Shown: positions 1 to 8,141 of the stretch, piece after piece
Numbering within the stretch: position 1 is the stretch's first letter
Layout of the letters: each line of letters begins with the position of its first letter
Assembly: GCA_030041435.1 (NCBI GenBank)
Contig: JASHNW010000027.1
Location: 1-64,000 of the forward strand
Origin: Acidobacteriaceae bacterium
Lineage (GTDB): Bacteria; Acidobacteriota; Terriglobia; Terriglobales; Acidobacteriaceae
Direction of reading: 5' to 3'
Length of the DNA stretch: 64,000 nt
Notes under the pieces: generated by a model
What the model was told of the DNA's origin: nothing
Seen by the model: the letters and a program-made list of their open reading frames with translations, nothing else
Database searches by the model: none
Program-made: the position numbers and the translations under genes

Positions 1-146
1 CCTGGCAGCCAAAGGGCTCCCGCGGCGCTGCAACCCCGCAGAGTGCGGAACAACTCGTCCAGTGGATCTTCACCTCCATGGACGACTTCTCCCAGGGCTG
101 CCAAACCGATGACGCAACGGTAGCCGTCCTGCGCGTCATGGAATAG
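1..146 (+). CDS. C-terminal fragment of a SpoIIE/PP2C-type serine phosphatase (partial)
   Basis: Only the last 47 codons are in the window; the reading frame is open from base 3 to a TAG at 144-146. The translated end reads ...MDDFSQGCQTDDATVAVLRVME. The TDDATVAVLRV block matches the C-terminal end of RsbU/SpoIIE-like PP2C phosphatases, where a DD(A/R)T segment lies near the metal centre. These enzymes usually dephosphorylate anti-sigma antagonists or other Ser/Thr phosphoproteins in the cytoplasm. The N-terminal sensor region lies outside the window, so its input is unknown. The stop codon sits inside a perfect hairpin (142-160). Family assignment rests on a short tail only. Confidence 0.55.
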   Translation, partial: WQPKGSRGAATPQSAEQLVQWIFTSMDDFSQGCQTDDATVAVLRVME

Positions 147-180
147 GCCAGTGGCCTATTCAAGCCTTCTTTTGGCTTGA
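142..180. terminator. Two tandem hairpins between convergent genes
   Basis: AATAGGCC (142-149) pairs with GGCCTATT (153-160) across a 3-nt loop, and TCAAGCC (160-166) pairs with GGCTTGA (174-180) across a 7-nt loop. They lie between a plus-strand gene ending at 146 and a minus-strand gene ending at 263, so they could stop transcription from both sides. Neither is followed by a clear T-run, so factor-independent termination is uncertain. Confidence 0.35.
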
Positions 181-262
181 GTGGGCTCCACACGGCCCGG
201 GCAACTCCCTCACTGCGATGCGGATGCGGGAACAATCTTCCAGCCTGTGGCTTTCGGTTGCT

Positions 263-1069
263 CTATGCCCCGACTTGCATGGATTGCGCCGGAGGCTCTG
301 TGTCGGCAAGTGAGGCAGACCGGTCGATCGATGCGGGGCGGAACTTCCAGTGCGCCAGCTTCCAGATGAGCCAGCTGTAGGGGACCGCAGTGAGCAGGTC
401 GAAGATGTAATGTTCGCCGTTGGCCAACGTGGCCAGGATGGTGAGCAGAACAAAAGCCACGCCGAATACCCTGCCCCATTTCCAGGGCCAAAGCAGTGCG
501 GCGCACAGCAGCGCGGTCGAGGTATGGTCCGAGGGGACTCCATTGGGCACAGTCGCTGCCGCAAATACCCGATGCACGGCAACAGGCCCCGGGCCCTGGG
601 GGAAGTTCGCGAAGACGAACTTTGGGCCGGCGACGGGAAAGGCGATATAAATGGGCAGCGCCACGATGGCGTTAAACAAAAAAGTCCAGAGCGGGAGCGT
701 CTTCTCGCGGTCGCGCAGATAAACATAGACGGCGAATACCGCGAGCATGGCCAGGAACGGCATGTCGTAGACCTGGGCGACAAGGCCGGTGAGGAAGCGG
801 CTGGACGCAACCCAACGGCCGATGGCAAAGGTACGGTAGCCGAGGTGCGCGTCGAAGGACCAGGCGTAGAGATCGTAGCGGACCGGCCGCCAAGCCGCGA
901 GGTAGCGGATGAGAGTGCCGGCGACGATCTGGAAAAAGCGGATCGCGGGAAAGGCAAAGAAAGCGGCGACGAGGAGCGTCTCCGAGCGCTTTCTGTCGTG
1001 CGGGCTGGTGAAGAATCGTATGCCCACAACAAACAGAAACACCGTGACCGCAATTTCGGAAACGATCAT
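263..1069 (-). CDS. PAP2-superfamily membrane phosphatase / phosphotransferase-like protein
   Basis: This 268-residue protein is an integral membrane protein with about six hydrophobic segments. Two motifs of the PAP2 (type 2 phosphatidic acid phosphatase) superfamily are visible: PSDHTS with S180 and H182, and GEHYIFDL with H220 and D224, giving the two histidines and aspartate expected for a phosphohistidine mechanism. The spacing and the GEHY...D form resemble the Aur1/PAP2_3 branch, which includes inositol-phosphoceramide synthase-like enzymes as well as lipid phosphatases. Its substrate cannot be read from sequence. The ATG at 1069 has a good Shine-Dalgarno (GAGGAG, about 8 nt upstream). 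It faces the upstream phosphatase convergently and appears to be a single-gene unit. Confidence 0.75.
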   Translation of the reverse strand: MIVSEIAVTVFLFVVGIRFFTSPHDRKRSETLLVAAFFAFPAIRFFQIVAGTLIRYLAAWRPVRYDLYAWSFDAHLGYRTFAIGRWVASSRFLTGLVAQVYDMPFLAMLAVFAVYVYLRDREKTLPLWTFLFNAIVALPIYIAFPVAGPKFVFANFPQGPGPVAVHRVFAAATVPNGVPSDHTSTALLCAALLWPWKWGRVFGVAFVLLTILATLANGEHYIFDLLTAVPYSWLIWKLAHWKFRPASIDRSASLADTEPPAQSMQVGA

Positions 1070-1301
1070 GCGCCAGCTCCTCAGGCCGCGTGGGATTGAG
1101 CGGGACAGCGTTCTCAGGGAACGCGCGGAGTCCGGTATTCAGTTTAGGGGGCAGACCGCGGACGCACCCATCCCTCGTTGGTGGGAACGCACCTGCTTGG
1201 GCAACCCTGCGCGGAAGGCTCGTGCCGGTTTGAGGATTTCATACCCTGGCCAGCCACCCCACATAAAACGCGCACAAGAGGAGGCGCCGGCTCCGTAGCG
1301 T

Positions 1302-2003
1302 CTACTGGTGCTTGACCTGGGTTCCGCTGGCAATGTGCAGCGTGAAGAGCTTTGCTGACGGGTGCTGATTGTAGCCGATGTTGGTGTACGTCACAGTGCG
1401 CGAATCGCCGTCCGGCTGGATCATGGACTGCTTCAGCGAGATGTCACGGGTAAGATCCACCCAGATGACAACATGACTGAAGTTATTGCGGATGTTCTGG
1501 TCTTTAGGGACTAAGTCGAGCTTGGCCGTCTCCACGCCGCCGACGTCTTCCATTCCCTCGAAGGTCACGTTCCAGGCGGCATCGAGGTCTTTGCTGTCAG
1601 CACCGAAACCGGTGGCAAGCATGCTGTCGTACTCGGCGCGGTTGGCGCCCGCGGAGACGATCGTCTCGGTCTTCGCCGCGGGTTGATAGACGTCCAGTTC
1701 GCCGTTCTTGTAGAGCAGATCGGAAGCTGCGGCTCCGTTGCTGTCTTTGATGTGCGTAACCATCTCCAGTGAGTCGCCCACGCGGCGGAAAGCGGCGCTA
1801 CCGGTTTGGGTCTGATGCTCCTGGACGACGGCGGTGTAGAGATCGACCGAGATGTCGGCTTCGGTGTCCTGGAACTTCGCCGACGCGGCGTCCATTTTGC
1901 TCAGGACCTGCTGCAGGGTCATGCTCTGCGCTGAAGCGGCAGGAGCGGCAACTACCGTGGCACATACGAAGGCGGCGCCAAAAATAAGCCGGAATTGTTT
2001 CAT
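1302..2003 (-). CDS. Secreted LolA-like outer-membrane lipoprotein carrier family protein
   Basis: A 233-residue periplasmic protein with a clear signal peptide (MKQFRLIFGAAFVCA..., cleavage expected after ASAQS). The rest is rich in beta-strand patterns, begins with a helical LQQVLSKMDAASAKF segment, and ends with TVTYTNIGYNQHPSAKLFTLHI, the layout of LolA/LolB-fold proteins. Family members carry lipoproteins or other hydrophobic cargo across the periplasm. A longer version starting at 2027 is possible, but ATG at 2003 directly precedes the signal peptide and has an AAGGAAG sequence about 11 nt upstream. It is the third gene of a same-strand run with serS and a small membrane protein. True LolA versus a LolA-like outlier cannot be settled here. 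Confidence 0.7.
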   Translation of the reverse strand: MKQFRLIFGAAFVCATVVAAPAASAQSMTLQQVLSKMDAASAKFQDTEADISVDLYTAVVQEHQTQTGSAAFRRVGDSLEMVTHIKDSNGAAASDLLYKNGELDVYQPAAKTETIVSAGANRAEYDSMLATGFGADSKDLDAAWNVTFEGMEDVGGVETAKLDLVPKDQNIRNNFSHVVIWVDLTRDISLKQSMIQPDGDSRTVTYTNIGYNQHPSAKLFTLHIASGTQVKHQ

Positions 2004-2069
2004 GGAATCTGGCACTTCCTTCTTCATGCTGACGTTCTGGATGCAGTTTTGGCGCGGACCCGTTGGAGC

Positions 2070-2441
2070 TCAGCCTGCACGGTGGGCCCAGACGCGCCAG
2101 GCGACGATGCGGCCGCCAATTTCGCGCTCGGCCTGCCAGCGATCGACAGCGACCGGCCCGGAGACCGGGGCGATCGAGTCGGCCAACTGCTGGCTGGTCG
2201 GCGCGAAGCCTGTGGCGTGCACCAACTCGACGGGAACGTCATAGATCATGCCGCCGGCGGGATTGACCGACACACGAATCACGTTCGTGGGCCAGTCGGG
2301 CTTAGGCTGGTCGCCGTAGTGGATCCAGCGCGGGGTGAGGAAGATGAACGCAAGGATCAGCGTGACCATGACGTCGTAGTGTACGCTGCCCCGCTCGTGC
2401 GTCCACCAGAGATAGCTCTTCAGCACGCGACCCATGCTCAC
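2070..2441 (-). CDS. Small conserved membrane-anchored protein of unknown function
   Basis: A 123-residue protein with one hydrophobic segment near the N-terminus (DVMVTLILAFIFLTPRWI, about residues 23-40) followed by a hydrophilic domain containing NVIRVSVNPAGGMIYDVPVELV. No family is recognised. The start is read as GTG at 2441: a GGAG embedded in the last codons of serS lies 10 nt upstream, whereas the alternative ATG at 2435 would be 16 nt away. Only 5 bases separate the serS stop codon from this start, so the two are probably translationally coupled. The LolA-like gene follows after 66 bases. The protein is likely anchored in the inner membrane with its C-terminal domain outside the cytoplasm, which is an inference. 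Confidence 0.6.
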   Translation of the reverse strand: MSMGRVLKSYLWWTHERGSVHYDVMVTLILAFIFLTPRWIHYGDQPKPDWPTNVIRVSVNPAGGMIYDVPVELVHATGFAPTSQQLADSIAPVSGPVAVDRWQAEREIGGRIVAWRVWAHRAG

Positions 2442-2446
2442 CGGCG

Positions 2447-3772
2447 TCAGGCTCCTGCGCGCGGGCAGATGATTTCCTGCCCTCCCATATAGCGTATCAG
2501 CGCTTCGGGGACGCGGACGGAGCCGTCGGCCTGCTGGTAGTTCTCAAGGATGGCCAGCCAGGTGCGGCCCACGGCGAGGCCGCTGCCGTTGAGGGTGTGA
2601 ACGAAGGCCGACTTGCCCTGGCCTTTGGGCTTGTAGCGGATGTTGGCGCGGCGGGCCTGGAAGGCTTCGAAGCTGGAGCAGGAGGAGATTTCCCGGTAGA
2701 GGTTCTGGCCGGGAAGCCACACTTCGAGGTCGAAGGTTTTGGCGGCGCTGAAGCCGGTGTCGCCGGTCGAGAGCAACATGCGGCGGTAGGGCAGCCCGAG
2801 TTTCTCGAGGATGGTCTCGGCGTTGCGGGTAAGCTTCTCGTGCTCGGCGTCAGAGTCTTCGGGGCGCGTGAACTTGACCAACTCGACCTTCTGGAACTGG
2901 TGCTGCCGGATGATGCCGCGCACGTCCTTGCCATAGGAACCGGCTTCGGAACGGAAGCAGGGCGTGTAGGCGGTGAGGGAGATGGGCAGGCGCGCTTCAT
3001 CCAGGGTTTCGTCGCGGAACAGGTTGGTAACGGGGACCTCGGCGGTGGGGATGAGCCAGTGGTCGTTATCGCGGTACTGTCCGGGCGTGAAGCTTTCGGC
3101 ATCGGTGCAGCGAAAAAGGTCTTCGGCAAACTTGGGAAGCTGGCCGGTGCCAAAGAGAGATTTGCTGTTGACTATGAACGGCGGCAGGACTTCCGTGTAG
3201 CCGTGTTCACGCGTGTGGACGTCGAGCATGAAGCTGATGAGGGCGCGCTCCAGCTTTGCGCCATCGCCCCAGTAAACGGCGAAGCGAGCGCCGGAGATTT
3301 TGGCGGCGCGGTTCAGGTCGAGGATGCCGAGTTGCTCGCCGAGTTCCCAGTGGGGTTTGGGCGGGAAGGCGAAGACGGGGATAGCGCCCCACTTTTTCAC
3401 TTCGACGTTGGCGGTCTCGTCGCGGCCAACCGGCACTTCGTCGCGACACACATTGGGAATGCTGGAGAGGATGGCGCGCATCTCGTCTTCGGAGGCGGCG
3501 GCAGCGGCTTCCATCTCATCCATACGCGCTTTCAGGGCGCGCGTCTCATCCATAACAGCGGTCGCGTCCTGGCCGGATTTCTTTAGCCGTGCGACTTCTT
3601 CGCTGAGCTTGTTGCGCTGCGCCTTCAGCTGTTCCGCTTCCGTGATGCGCTCGCGGCGGCGCTGGTCCAGCGCGCGGAAGCCGCCCAGCAATGCTGCCGG
3701 ATCAGCGCCGCGGTCGCACAGTTTTTTCTCGACCAATTCAAGATTGGCCCGGACAACATTCAGATCGAGCAT
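2447..3772 (-). CDS. serS: Seryl-tRNA synthetase
   Basis: A full-length 441-residue class II aminoacyl-tRNA synthetase that charges tRNA-Ser with serine using ATP in the cytoplasm. The first ~110 residues are charged and helical, the long coiled-coil tRNA-binding arm ([20 protein letters not shown]). The serine-binding TAEVP block is at 243-247 and class II motif 2 ([14 protein letters not shown]) at 273-286. Near the C-terminus are [15 protein letters not shown] and the motif 3 segment [17 protein letters not shown]. Length and motif order are standard for bacterial SerRS. It heads a minus-strand run with a small membrane protein and a LolA-like gene. Nothing in the 5' region suggests a T-box. 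Confidence 0.97.
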   Translation of the reverse strand: MLDLNVVRANLELVEKKLCDRGADPAALLGGFRALDQRRRERITEAEQLKAQRNKLSEEVARLKKSGQDATAVMDETRALKARMDEMEAAAAASEDEMRAILSSIPNVCRDEVPVGRDETANVEVKKWGAIPVFAFPPKPHWELGEQLGILDLNRAAKISGARFAVYWGDGAKLERALISFMLDVHTREHGYTEVLPPFIVNSKSLFGTGQLPKFAEDLFRCTDAESFTPGQYRDNDHWLIPTAEVPVTNLFRDETLDEARLPISLTAYTPCFRSEAGSYGKDVRGIIRQHQFQKVELVKFTRPEDSDAEHEKLTRNAETILEKLGLPYRRMLLSTGDTGFSAAKTFDLEVWLPGQNLYREISSCSSFEAFQARRANIRYKPKGQGKSAFVHTLNGSGLAVGRTWLAILENYQQADGSVRVPEALIRYMGGQEIICPRAGA

Positions 3773-3807
3773 ACCCTTTCAGACTACCAGCCGAGGCGGG
3801 CTGCCCC

Positions 3808-3837
3808 AGGGCCTGTTAACGACAAGGGCCTGTTAAC
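3808..3837. repeat. 13-bp tandem direct repeat AGGGCCTGTTAAC
   Basis: AGGGCCTGTTAAC occurs at 3808-3820 and again at 3825-3837, a 17-bp period. Each copy ends in the palindrome GTTAAC. It lies just upstream of serS (start 3772), where tandem operator half-sites would be reasonable, but no regulator is implied by sequence. Confidence 0.5.
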
Positions 3838-3861
3838 ACTATTGGGATGGAGGCGTTGCGT

Positions 3862-3948
3862 GCGAAAATCCGGGCAGGCGAGGCGGAGTCCGAAGGCTGT
3901 GGCGGCCCCACTGCCGAGGGCGACAACGAAGCATGCCCGGATTTTCGC
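3862..3948. repeat. Long-arm inverted repeat (REP/MITE-like) in the serS upstream region
   Basis: GCGAAAATCCGGGCA (3862-3876) is repeated as its exact reverse complement TGCCCGGATTTTCGC (3934-3948), separated by 57 bases of GC-rich sequence. A 15-bp perfect match with a long loop, in non-coding DNA, is more like a small repetitive extragenic element than a terminator. No second copy was noticed in this window. Confidence 0.5.
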
Positions 3949-4087
3949 CGCAACCCGCAGGGACGGAGCCGGTTTCCTTATTTCTTCGTCGTTCGTCGCT
4001 AAGATACGCCCGGTATCTGTCGCTCCTCTTTCCTCGAACTGAGAAAAATCGGCTCCCATCGCTCTCGTGTGCGTATGTGTCAGTACC

Positions 4088-5203
4088 CTAAGGCGCCTGA
4101 ATCCCGGGCGGACCCGCCTGCTGCTGCTGCGCTTTGATTTTGGCGACAATCTCCCGTTCCCTCATGCCATCCGCCGGACGATGGATGCGGTAATACACAA
4201 AAGCCAGCTCCACATGAGGCTGCAGCCAGCCGGGGTTGGCTTTTTCCAGCCGTTCGAGATCAGTCGCCGCGCCTGCATAGTCTCCTGAAGTACTCTTCCA
4301 CATGGCGACCTCATACTGAGCCGTAGGCGAAGCAGGATTGAGCTTCAGCGCGCGATCCAGGCAGGTCTTCGATTCCGCCATGTCCCGTCTCTTGTAGAGA
4401 ATCGATCCAAGGTACAGGTTGGCGTTGAAGTCATCCGGATCGCGGCGGAGCGCCTCGCGAAAATTCGGTTCCGCGGCGGCCGCGTCTCCATTCATGTCTT
4501 TGGCCATCCCCAGCAGCGTATAGATCCCGGGAAGATTGGGATTCAGTTGCAGCGCGGCTTCGAGATCGGTCAGTGCACGGGCGAACCGGTTCAGGTCGAT
4601 CAGCGTCGAGCCGGCCTGCATATAGGCATCCGCGTTCCGGGCTGAGGCGCCCACGGTCTCCAGACGGCCCGCGCCATCGAGCCGGTGCCCCGACTTGATC
4701 ATGGCTGCGCCGAGCACAAACTCGAAATCGGGGTTCGTCGAGTTCGCTGCCTCCAGGGGGAGAAGCATGGCAGCCGCTGCGGCAGCCTGGCCCAGCCGCA
4801 CGTCGCAGTCGCCCATAACCGTGGCAAGCTTTGCATCGGGCTGCCGCAGCCGCGCAACAGCTTCGAATTCGCGGTTTGCGTCTTTGCAGTCGCCGGTCTT
4901 GTAATACGCGAGCCCCAGATCGGTGAGCAGGCCGGGGTCGCGGGGTGCGGCTGCCAGCACCGTGCGGTACTGAGTAATGGCCTCCTGGTAGTCTCCTTCG
5001 TGCGCCAGCGCCACGGCCAGGTTCGCCCGTGCTGCCAGTTCGTCGGGCGCCAGTTTGAGGACCTCCTCATAGTCCCGGATGGCAGCGGCGTAGTCTCCAC
5101 GCTGCTGATCCTGTATGGCTCGATCGAAGATCTCCCTGGGACCCGATTGCTGCCCGATGGCCAGGCTCGCAGACACAAGAAGCAGTATGAAACCAGATCG
5201 CAT
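4088..5203 (-). CDS. Secreted TPR-repeat protein
   Basis: A 371-residue exported protein: signal peptide MRSGFILLLVSASLAIGQQ, then consecutive tetratricopeptide repeats covering nearly the whole mature chain (for example FDRAIQDQQRGDYAAAIRDY, LADLGLAYYKTGDCKDANREF-like and GSILYKRRDMAESKTCLDRA units). TPR arrays are protein-interaction scaffolds; the partner is unknown. An upstream in-frame extension exists, but the extra ~70 residues are low quality and overlap the opposite upstream sequence, so ATG at 5203 at the signal peptide is preferred; ATG at 5236 is an alternative. The tail is a Gln/Pro-rich stretch (KAQQQQAGPPGIQAP). It appears monocistronic. Confidence 0.75.
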   Translation of the reverse strand: MRSGFILLLVSASLAIGQQSGPREIFDRAIQDQQRGDYAAAIRDYEEVLKLAPDELAARANLAVALAHEGDYQEAITQYRTVLAAAPRDPGLLTDLGLAYYKTGDCKDANREFEAVARLRQPDAKLATVMGDCDVRLGQAAAAAAMLLPLEAANSTNPDFEFVLGAAMIKSGHRLDGAGRLETVGASARNADAYMQAGSTLIDLNRFARALTDLEAALQLNPNLPGIYTLLGMAKDMNGDAAAAEPNFREALRRDPDDFNANLYLGSILYKRRDMAESKTCLDRALKLNPASPTAQYEVAMWKSTSGDYAGAATDLERLEKANPGWLQPHVELAFVYYRIHRPADGMREREIVAKIKAQQQQAGPPGIQAP

Positions 5204-5342
5204 CGCAACAAGAATAGCGCAGGCACAACGGAACATGCTGAAGCCGGATGCCCGGCGAGAGCGGCACCAGTTCTCTTCCTGCCTCGTGATGGCTGGAGCA
5301 AACTTCGGACGCAGGAGCCCCGCCGTCGGCCGCTGTGCGTAC

Positions 5343-6085
5343 TCAGCGGTAGCCGCGCGCGAGGAGGTATTTCGCGCCAGCCTCGAAGGCTTCGGGACCA
5401 GGCACGGCGAACCCGAAGGCATCGGCCAACCGAGCGATCACATTGAAGGAGAAACAGACCGCGAGCGCATCCTCGATCTGTTGGCGCGACGCGCCGGCGG
5501 CGAAAACGGCTCGCATGTCATCCGCATCCACCGTGTGCTCGCGTGTCAGCTTGCCCAGCGACAGCAATGTCGCTCGCAATGGCTCCGAGAGGGCCGCGGT
5601 GTCGAGATCGGACAGGACCGCGGACACGGTTTTGCCGTCGCTATAGGCCCGTTGCGCGACCGCGGAATGCGCCTTCGTGCAGAACTCGCATTGGTTGGTC
5701 CTGGCGACGAAAGCAGCCATCAACTCGCGATCGCCAACAGACCAGGCCGAGGGTCCGCGCATCGCCTCCTGAGTGACTCCCGACATAGTACTACAGTGTT
5801 ACAAACTCGCAAGTTGCACAGGATCAGCATGTTGTGCTGAATCTGGCGAGTTAACGGAAATGGAACCTCACATGCTACAAACCGCGAAAATACTGGCGAT
5901 GGTCATTGTGTTCCGATCAGCCTTCAGCTTTGTAACACTGTAGTAATAGGACCGCCATAGAAGTCAGCCCGGTATTTGGCCAGTTTGACGACGTCGAGGA
6001 CCGGCTGGCGCGAAACCGTTCGAATGAGCGCGAAAAGCGCCTTCGTACCGAAACCGTGGCCAGTGTCGAGGATGCGAAGCCGCAT
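5343..6085 (-). pseudogene. AhpD-like / carboxymuconolactone decarboxylase family gene disrupted by a MITE-like insertion
   Basis: Two fragments form one gene. The 5' part (6085 down to the insertion) encodes MRLRILDTGHGFGTKALF...ADFYGGP. The 3' part encodes MSGVTQEAMRGPSAWS..., with the CEFCTKAH motif (CxxC plus His) of AhpD-like peroxidase-related proteins. A 157-bp element with one copy of a 4-bp duplication lies between them. Removing 161 bases rejoins the frame exactly as ...FYGGP-MSGVTQ... and gives an intact 193-residue protein. In the present sequence the upstream frame ends shortly inside the element (...ITTVLQS), so full-length protein cannot be made; the 3' fragment could at most be expressed from ATG 5786. 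The start overlaps the preceding gene's stop region (TGAGCATG), so the pair was an operon. Confidence 0.85.
5785..5949. mobile_element. 157-bp MITE-like element with 17-bp terminal inverted repeats and a 4-bp target duplication
   Basis: The element spans 5789-5945. Its ends are TACTACAGTGTTACAAA (5789-5805) and the exact reverse complement TTTGTAACACTGTAGTA (5929-5945). It is flanked by ATAG at 5785-5788 and 5946-5949. A subterminal inverted repeat, AACTCGC (5804-5810) with GCGAGTT (5846-5852), is also present. It carries no ORF of useful size, so it must have been moved by a transposase elsewhere. The element is more AT-rich than its surroundings. A TA duplication with ends one base longer and imperfect would explain the same junction, so the family (IS5-, IS630-like or other) is not decided. 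Confidence 0.85.
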
Positions 6086-6087
6086 GC

Positions 6088-6396
6088 TCACTCCTTCCCG
6101 GCCGCAGCCTCGAGGGCCGCAAGTGCCGCGTCGTATTGCCGAGTCGCTTGTCCGATCGCGGCGCACACCATAACCTCAAAAATCTGGTCCTCGCTGAGGC
6201 CCGACGCCTTCGCGGCGGTGATGTCCTCGTCGGTGACCCGCCAGGCATGCCGGGCAACCTTGTCGATCAGCGCACCCAAGGGTCCGGCGAGGCCGCTGTT
6301 GTTGAACGCGGCCCGGCGTTCGGAGGGTGATACCGTGCTGGCTCCTTCCAGGATTCGCCTCGTCAGTGCTTTTCGCGCATGCCTGATATCCGACAT
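6088..6396 (-). CDS. Small AhpD-like / carboxymuconolactone decarboxylase superfamily protein
   Basis: A 102-residue protein with the helical pattern LSEDQIFEVMVCAAIGQATRQYDAALAAL, which resembles the C-terminal half of AhpD-like proteins. It lacks the CxxC pair that its downstream neighbour has, so it may act as a partner rather than a peroxidase. ATG at 6396 has GGGAG 5 nt upstream; a longer start at 6453 adds only an Arg/Pro-rich low-quality extension. Its TGA (6088-6090) is 2 bases from the ATG of the disrupted CMD gene, so the two were probably co-translated. Confidence 0.7.
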   Translation of the reverse strand: MSDIRHARKALTRRILEGASTVSPSERRAAFNNSGLAGPLGALIDKVARHAWRVTDEDITAAKASGLSEDQIFEVMVCAAIGQATRQYDAALAALEAAAGKE

Positions 6397-6509
6397 GTAG
6401 TCTCCCGTCCAGGTTGGGCGGCCGCGCCGGCGGCCTCCAGGAGGCGGTGCCACTCGCTTTCGATGCTCTGCCAGGCGGGGGCTATAGCGGCAGCAGCCAC
6501 AAAACGATT

Positions 6510-6536
6510 TTGGCCTCTCCGCTGCGGAAAGGCCAA
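6510..6536 (-). terminator. Strong hairpin downstream of tRNA-Leu
   Basis: TTGGCCTCTCCGC (6510-6522) and GCGGAAAGGCCAA (6524-6536) form a nearly perfect 13-bp stem with one mismatch. On the minus strand it follows the tRNA by 26 bases, and a short TTTT lies a few bases beyond. It is the best candidate terminator for the tRNA transcript, though the T-run is not immediate. Confidence 0.45.
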
Positions 6537-6561
6537 TTCAGCATAAGCTCTTTGTTTGTTT

Positions 6562-6649
6562 TGGTGCCGGGAGGGGGGGTCGAACCCCCATGGCCGCGAG
6601 GGCCGGCGGATTTTGAGTCCGCTGCGTCTGCCAGTTCCGCCATCCCGGC
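6562..6649 (-). tRNA. tRNA-Leu (anticodon CAA)
   Basis: Minus-strand cloverleaf of 88 nt including an encoded CCA (6562-6564). The acceptor stem is GCCGGGA/TCCCGGC with discriminator A. The anticodon arm is GCGGA-CTCAAAA-TCCGC (anticodon CAA), followed by a long type II variable arm, then GGGGG-TTCGACC-CCCCC as the T-arm. The long variable arm and CAA anticodon identify leucine, decoding UUG. It lies between the AhpD-like operon and the aminotransferase gene and shows no sign of an integrated element at its 3' end. Confidence 0.97.
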
Positions 6650-6699
6650 GCGTGGTGAGCCTCCTCAGTATCGCATAGCCCTCGCGCTGCGCTGGCGAC

Positions 6700-8067
6700 T
6701 TATCCAGCGATGGCGGCGTCGGCGATGGTGAGGGCTCCGTCCAGCGCGTCGACGGCAAAGTCGAGGTCGGATTCCTCGACGATCAGCGGTGGCGCGACGA
6801 TTAGGTGGCTGATCCAGGCCTGGATGGCGACTCCCCGCCTGAGCATATCCGCGGCCAACTTATCGACAACGAGCGGCGTGCCGTCGACCTTCTGCGCCAT
6901 GGTGTTGAAGGGCTCTTTGGTCTCGCGATCTTTCACCAGTTCGAGCGCCCAGAACAGTCCGAGTCCCCGGACTTCGCCGACGGACGGATGCTTCTCCTGA
7001 AGCGCGCGCAGTTTCGGTCCGAGGTACTCGCCCATTTTCCGAGCGCGCTTCACCAGATCGAGCCGCTGCATCTCGCGGATCGTAGCGACCGCCGGCCCCA
7101 GCGTGATGGGGTGCGCCTCGTAGGTGTGTCCGTGCGCGAAGTAATGGTCGTCGAAGTAGTCGGCAATCTTCTGCGTCGTGGCGCACAACCCCAGCGGCAC
7201 ATAGGCCGAAGTTATGCCCTTCGCCGTAACCAGGATATCCGGTTTGACGCCCCAGTTATCGACAGCAAACCATTCGCCCGTGCGTCCCCAGCCGCTCATC
7301 ACTTCGTCGGCAATCAGCAGCACCCCGTGGCGCGTGCAGATTTCCCGCAGTATCGGCATGTACTCGGGCGGCGGCACCAGCACGCCGTTGGTGCCGACCA
7401 CCGGCTCGACGATGACTGCGGCCACATCGCTCTCGTTGCGGATCATGTGCTCGAGGTAATCGGCGCACGCGATGCCACACCCAGGGTAGGTATGGCGGAT
7501 GGGGCACTTGTAGCAATTCACCTCCGGCGCGAAGACAAAGCCTTGTCCCTTGCCGCCTGGCTCCATGGCCCAGCGGCGGGGGTCGCCGGTGGCGGCGATC
7601 GATGCCATCGTCGATCCGTGATACGACCGGTAGCGCGCAATGATCTTCGTCTTGCCCGTGAACATACGCGCGATCTTGAAGGCAGCTTCGTTGGCCTCGG
7701 TCCCTGAGGTGGTGAAGAAGAACTTGGTTAGTCCGGCGGGCAGAACTTCGAGCAGGAGCTGGCTGAGCTCGGCGCGGGCGGTCGTCGCAAAGGCCGGAGA
7801 AGCGTAGGCCAGTTGCTGTGCCTGTTCGCCGATGGAGGCGACGACAGCAGGATTCTTGTGCCCCAGGTTGACGCACATCAGCTGCGCCGACAGGTCGAGA
7901 TAGCGCTTGCCGTTGCCGTCGGTGAAGTAGCAGCCTTCGGCGTCCGCAATGTGCATCGGGTTCCATGACTTCTGGAAACGCCACGTGCCGTAGTTCAGCT
8001 TCTTCGTAAGTTCGACTACCTGTTGCGTGGTCAGAGCCGCCTGGGGAGCAGAGATCGTTTCGGTCAT
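6700..8067 (-). CDS. Class III PLP-dependent aminotransferase
   Basis: A 455-residue fold-type I PLP enzyme. Visible features: FFFTTSGTEANEAAFKIAR (cofactor phosphate site, ~116-134), the YHGSTMAS segment (149-156), LLIADEVMSGWGRTGEWF with D254 that binds the PLP pyridine, and ILVTAKGITSAYVPLG with the Schiff-base lysine K283. Enzymes of this class move an amino group from an omega-amine or amino acid to pyruvate or 2-oxoglutarate. A Cys-rich stretch, NCYKCPIRHTYPGCGIAC (184-201), is typical of the taurine/beta-alanine:pyruvate-like branch. It is divergent from allantoinase with only 74 bases between starts, which suggests shared control and a role in nitrogen-compound degradation, but the substrate is not known. 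ATG 8067 follows AGGTGA. Confidence 0.85.
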   Translation of the reverse strand: MTETISAPQAALTTQQVVELTKKLNYGTWRFQKSWNPMHIADAEGCYFTDGNGKRYLDLSAQLMCVNLGHKNPAVVASIGEQAQQLAYASPAFATTARAELSQLLLEVLPAGLTKFFFTTSGTEANEAAFKIARMFTGKTKIIARYRSYHGSTMASIAATGDPRRWAMEPGGKGQGFVFAPEVNCYKCPIRHTYPGCGIACADYLEHMIRNESDVAAVIVEPVVGTNGVLVPPPEYMPILREICTRHGVLLIADEVMSGWGRTGEWFAVDNWGVKPDILVTAKGITSAYVPLGLCATTQKIADYFDDHYFAHGHTYEAHPITLGPAVATIREMQRLDLVKRARKMGEYLGPKLRALQEKHPSVGEVRGLGLFWALELVKDRETKEPFNTMAQKVDGTPLVVDKLAADMLRRGVAIQAWISHLIVAPPLIVEESDLDFAVDALDGALTIADAAIAG

Positions 8068-8141
8068 GGGATCACCTGGTTCAAAATGTACTGTATCAAG
8101 TGCGGCCGGCCGCAGGGCATGGAACGCACACGCAGAGAGAA

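Larger units (their letters stand above)
3773..4087. other. Intergenic region with repeats, no credible gene
   Basis: About 315 bases between serS and the TPR gene. A minus-strand open frame crosses it but has no recognisable protein features and runs into the TPR gene. The region holds a 13-bp direct repeat and a long-arm inverted repeat, listed separately. No convincing promoter hexamers for serS were found. Confidence 0.5.

Noticed and set aside
3784-4149. A 121-codon minus-strand frame in the serS upstream gap
   Set aside because: No domain or hydrophobic pattern, it crosses the repeats and overlaps the TPR gene end; treated as non-coding.
5343-5786. Reading the 3' half of the split AhpD-like gene as a complete 147-residue protein
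   Set aside because: Removing the element restores an in-frame 193-residue protein, so the short frame is a fragment.
6562-6649. tRNA-Leu as an integration site of a genomic island
   Set aside because: No integrase gene and no duplicated tRNA 3' end were found nearby.
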